Assembly: GCA_947177175.1 (NCBI GenBank)
Contig: CAMWTK010000015.1
Span: 1 to 41,537, forward strand
Source: an uncultured Treponema sp.
GTDB lineage: Bacteria > Spirochaetota > Spirochaetia > Treponematales > Treponemataceae
Length of the DNA stretch: 41,537 bases
Direction of reading: 5' to 3'
The notes under the pieces were generated by a model that saw only the letters and a program-made list of their open reading frames with translations, ran no database searches and had not been told where the DNA came from. Of this stretch, positions 41,461 through 41,537 are shown piece after piece. Position 1 is the first letter of the stretch. Each line of letters opens with the position of its first letter. The translations under genes and the position numbers were made by a program.

Positions 41461-41537
41461 AAGCGGTGGGAACTGTTCTTGGAGGGAGGAAACCCCTCTA
41501 CTCGGAAGCGGGGGTTTCCTCCCTCCAAACCACCCAC
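41453..41537 (+). repeat. Dispersed hairpin element, copy 4 (cut by window end)
   Basis: Hairpin ccgcttgaaagcgg (41453-41466) contains the MATE stop codon. A perfect 18-bp stem (41479-41496 with 41511-41528, ttggagggaggaaacccc) surrounds the same 14-base loop tctactcggaagcg (41497-41510) as copies 1 and 3. It is followed by aaaccacccac, where the window ends. The second hairpin (cttggggc) would be expected just beyond. Confidence 0.85.

Noticed and set aside
41461..41537. Simple intrinsic terminator after the MATE gene
   Set aside because: The hairpin lacks a T-run, and its loop and flanks recur at other loci, so it is better described as a dispersed element, though it may also affect transcription.

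Overview
The window reads as the chromosome of a host-associated Treponema-like spirochaete with fairly high GC. The evidence is a 400-residue SecF, long PRPP synthetase and serine hydroxymethyltransferase variants, a treponemal-type PurE, an OmpA-like protein beside a LysM lytic transglycosylase, treponemal (BspA-type) leucine-rich-repeat lipoproteins, and Ala/Gly at the quinolone positions of the topoisomerase IV A subunit. Families I associate mainly with gut Bacteroidetes (DUF6261, DUF6078, DUF3791/DUF3990) suggest a gut or oral habitat with gene exchange. I saw no rRNA, tRNA, transposase or CRISPR array.

Layout. 1-2406: broken BspA-like gene, DUF6261 gene, a 42-bp tandem array and hairpin-rich repeat elements. 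2536-4910: fused ABC permease-ATPase, the tail of its binding-protein gene, a 41-bp tandem array, and the head of a ParA gene. 5232-13436: asnS, ispH, yajC-secD-secF and a lipoprotein/membrane gene pair. 13567-14601: a second repeat-type lipoprotein. 14602-18054: hairpin element, 41-bp array, a second DUF6261 gene and an Ig-like/LRR lipoprotein. 18273-21605: small P-loop protein, transglycosylase, OmpA-like protein. 21606-26779: glyA-purE-purF-purM-purN operon. 26837-30348: FliN-like protein, an AT-rich restriction island between two truncated methyltransferases, and a DUF6078 gene. 30551-33985: prs, a HAD phosphatase, yigZ and a membrane protein. 34028-39938: parE and parC, separated by a 21-bp array, a small gene and a DUF3791-DUF3990-DUF3791 toxin-like module. 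40048-41460: MATE transporter.

Three signals cut across the genes. First, two loci repeat one architecture: hairpin element, 41/42-bp array, DUF6261 gene, BspA-like LRR gene. The element carries a hairpin whose 14-nt loop is identical in three copies while its stems differ in sequence yet still pair. Second, five unrelated intergenic tandem arrays have periods of about 21-22 or 41-42 bp, that is two or four DNA turns; in several the longer unit is a dimer of about 21-bp halves. One array lies exactly between two truncated genes. Third, at least seven genes have a sigma70-type promoter whose -10 box ends only 6-7 bases before the ATG (eight if a weaker -35 with an 8-base gap is counted), with no ribosome binding site, which predicts widespread leaderless mRNAs. 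All functional statements are read from sequence and family knowledge; no database search was run.
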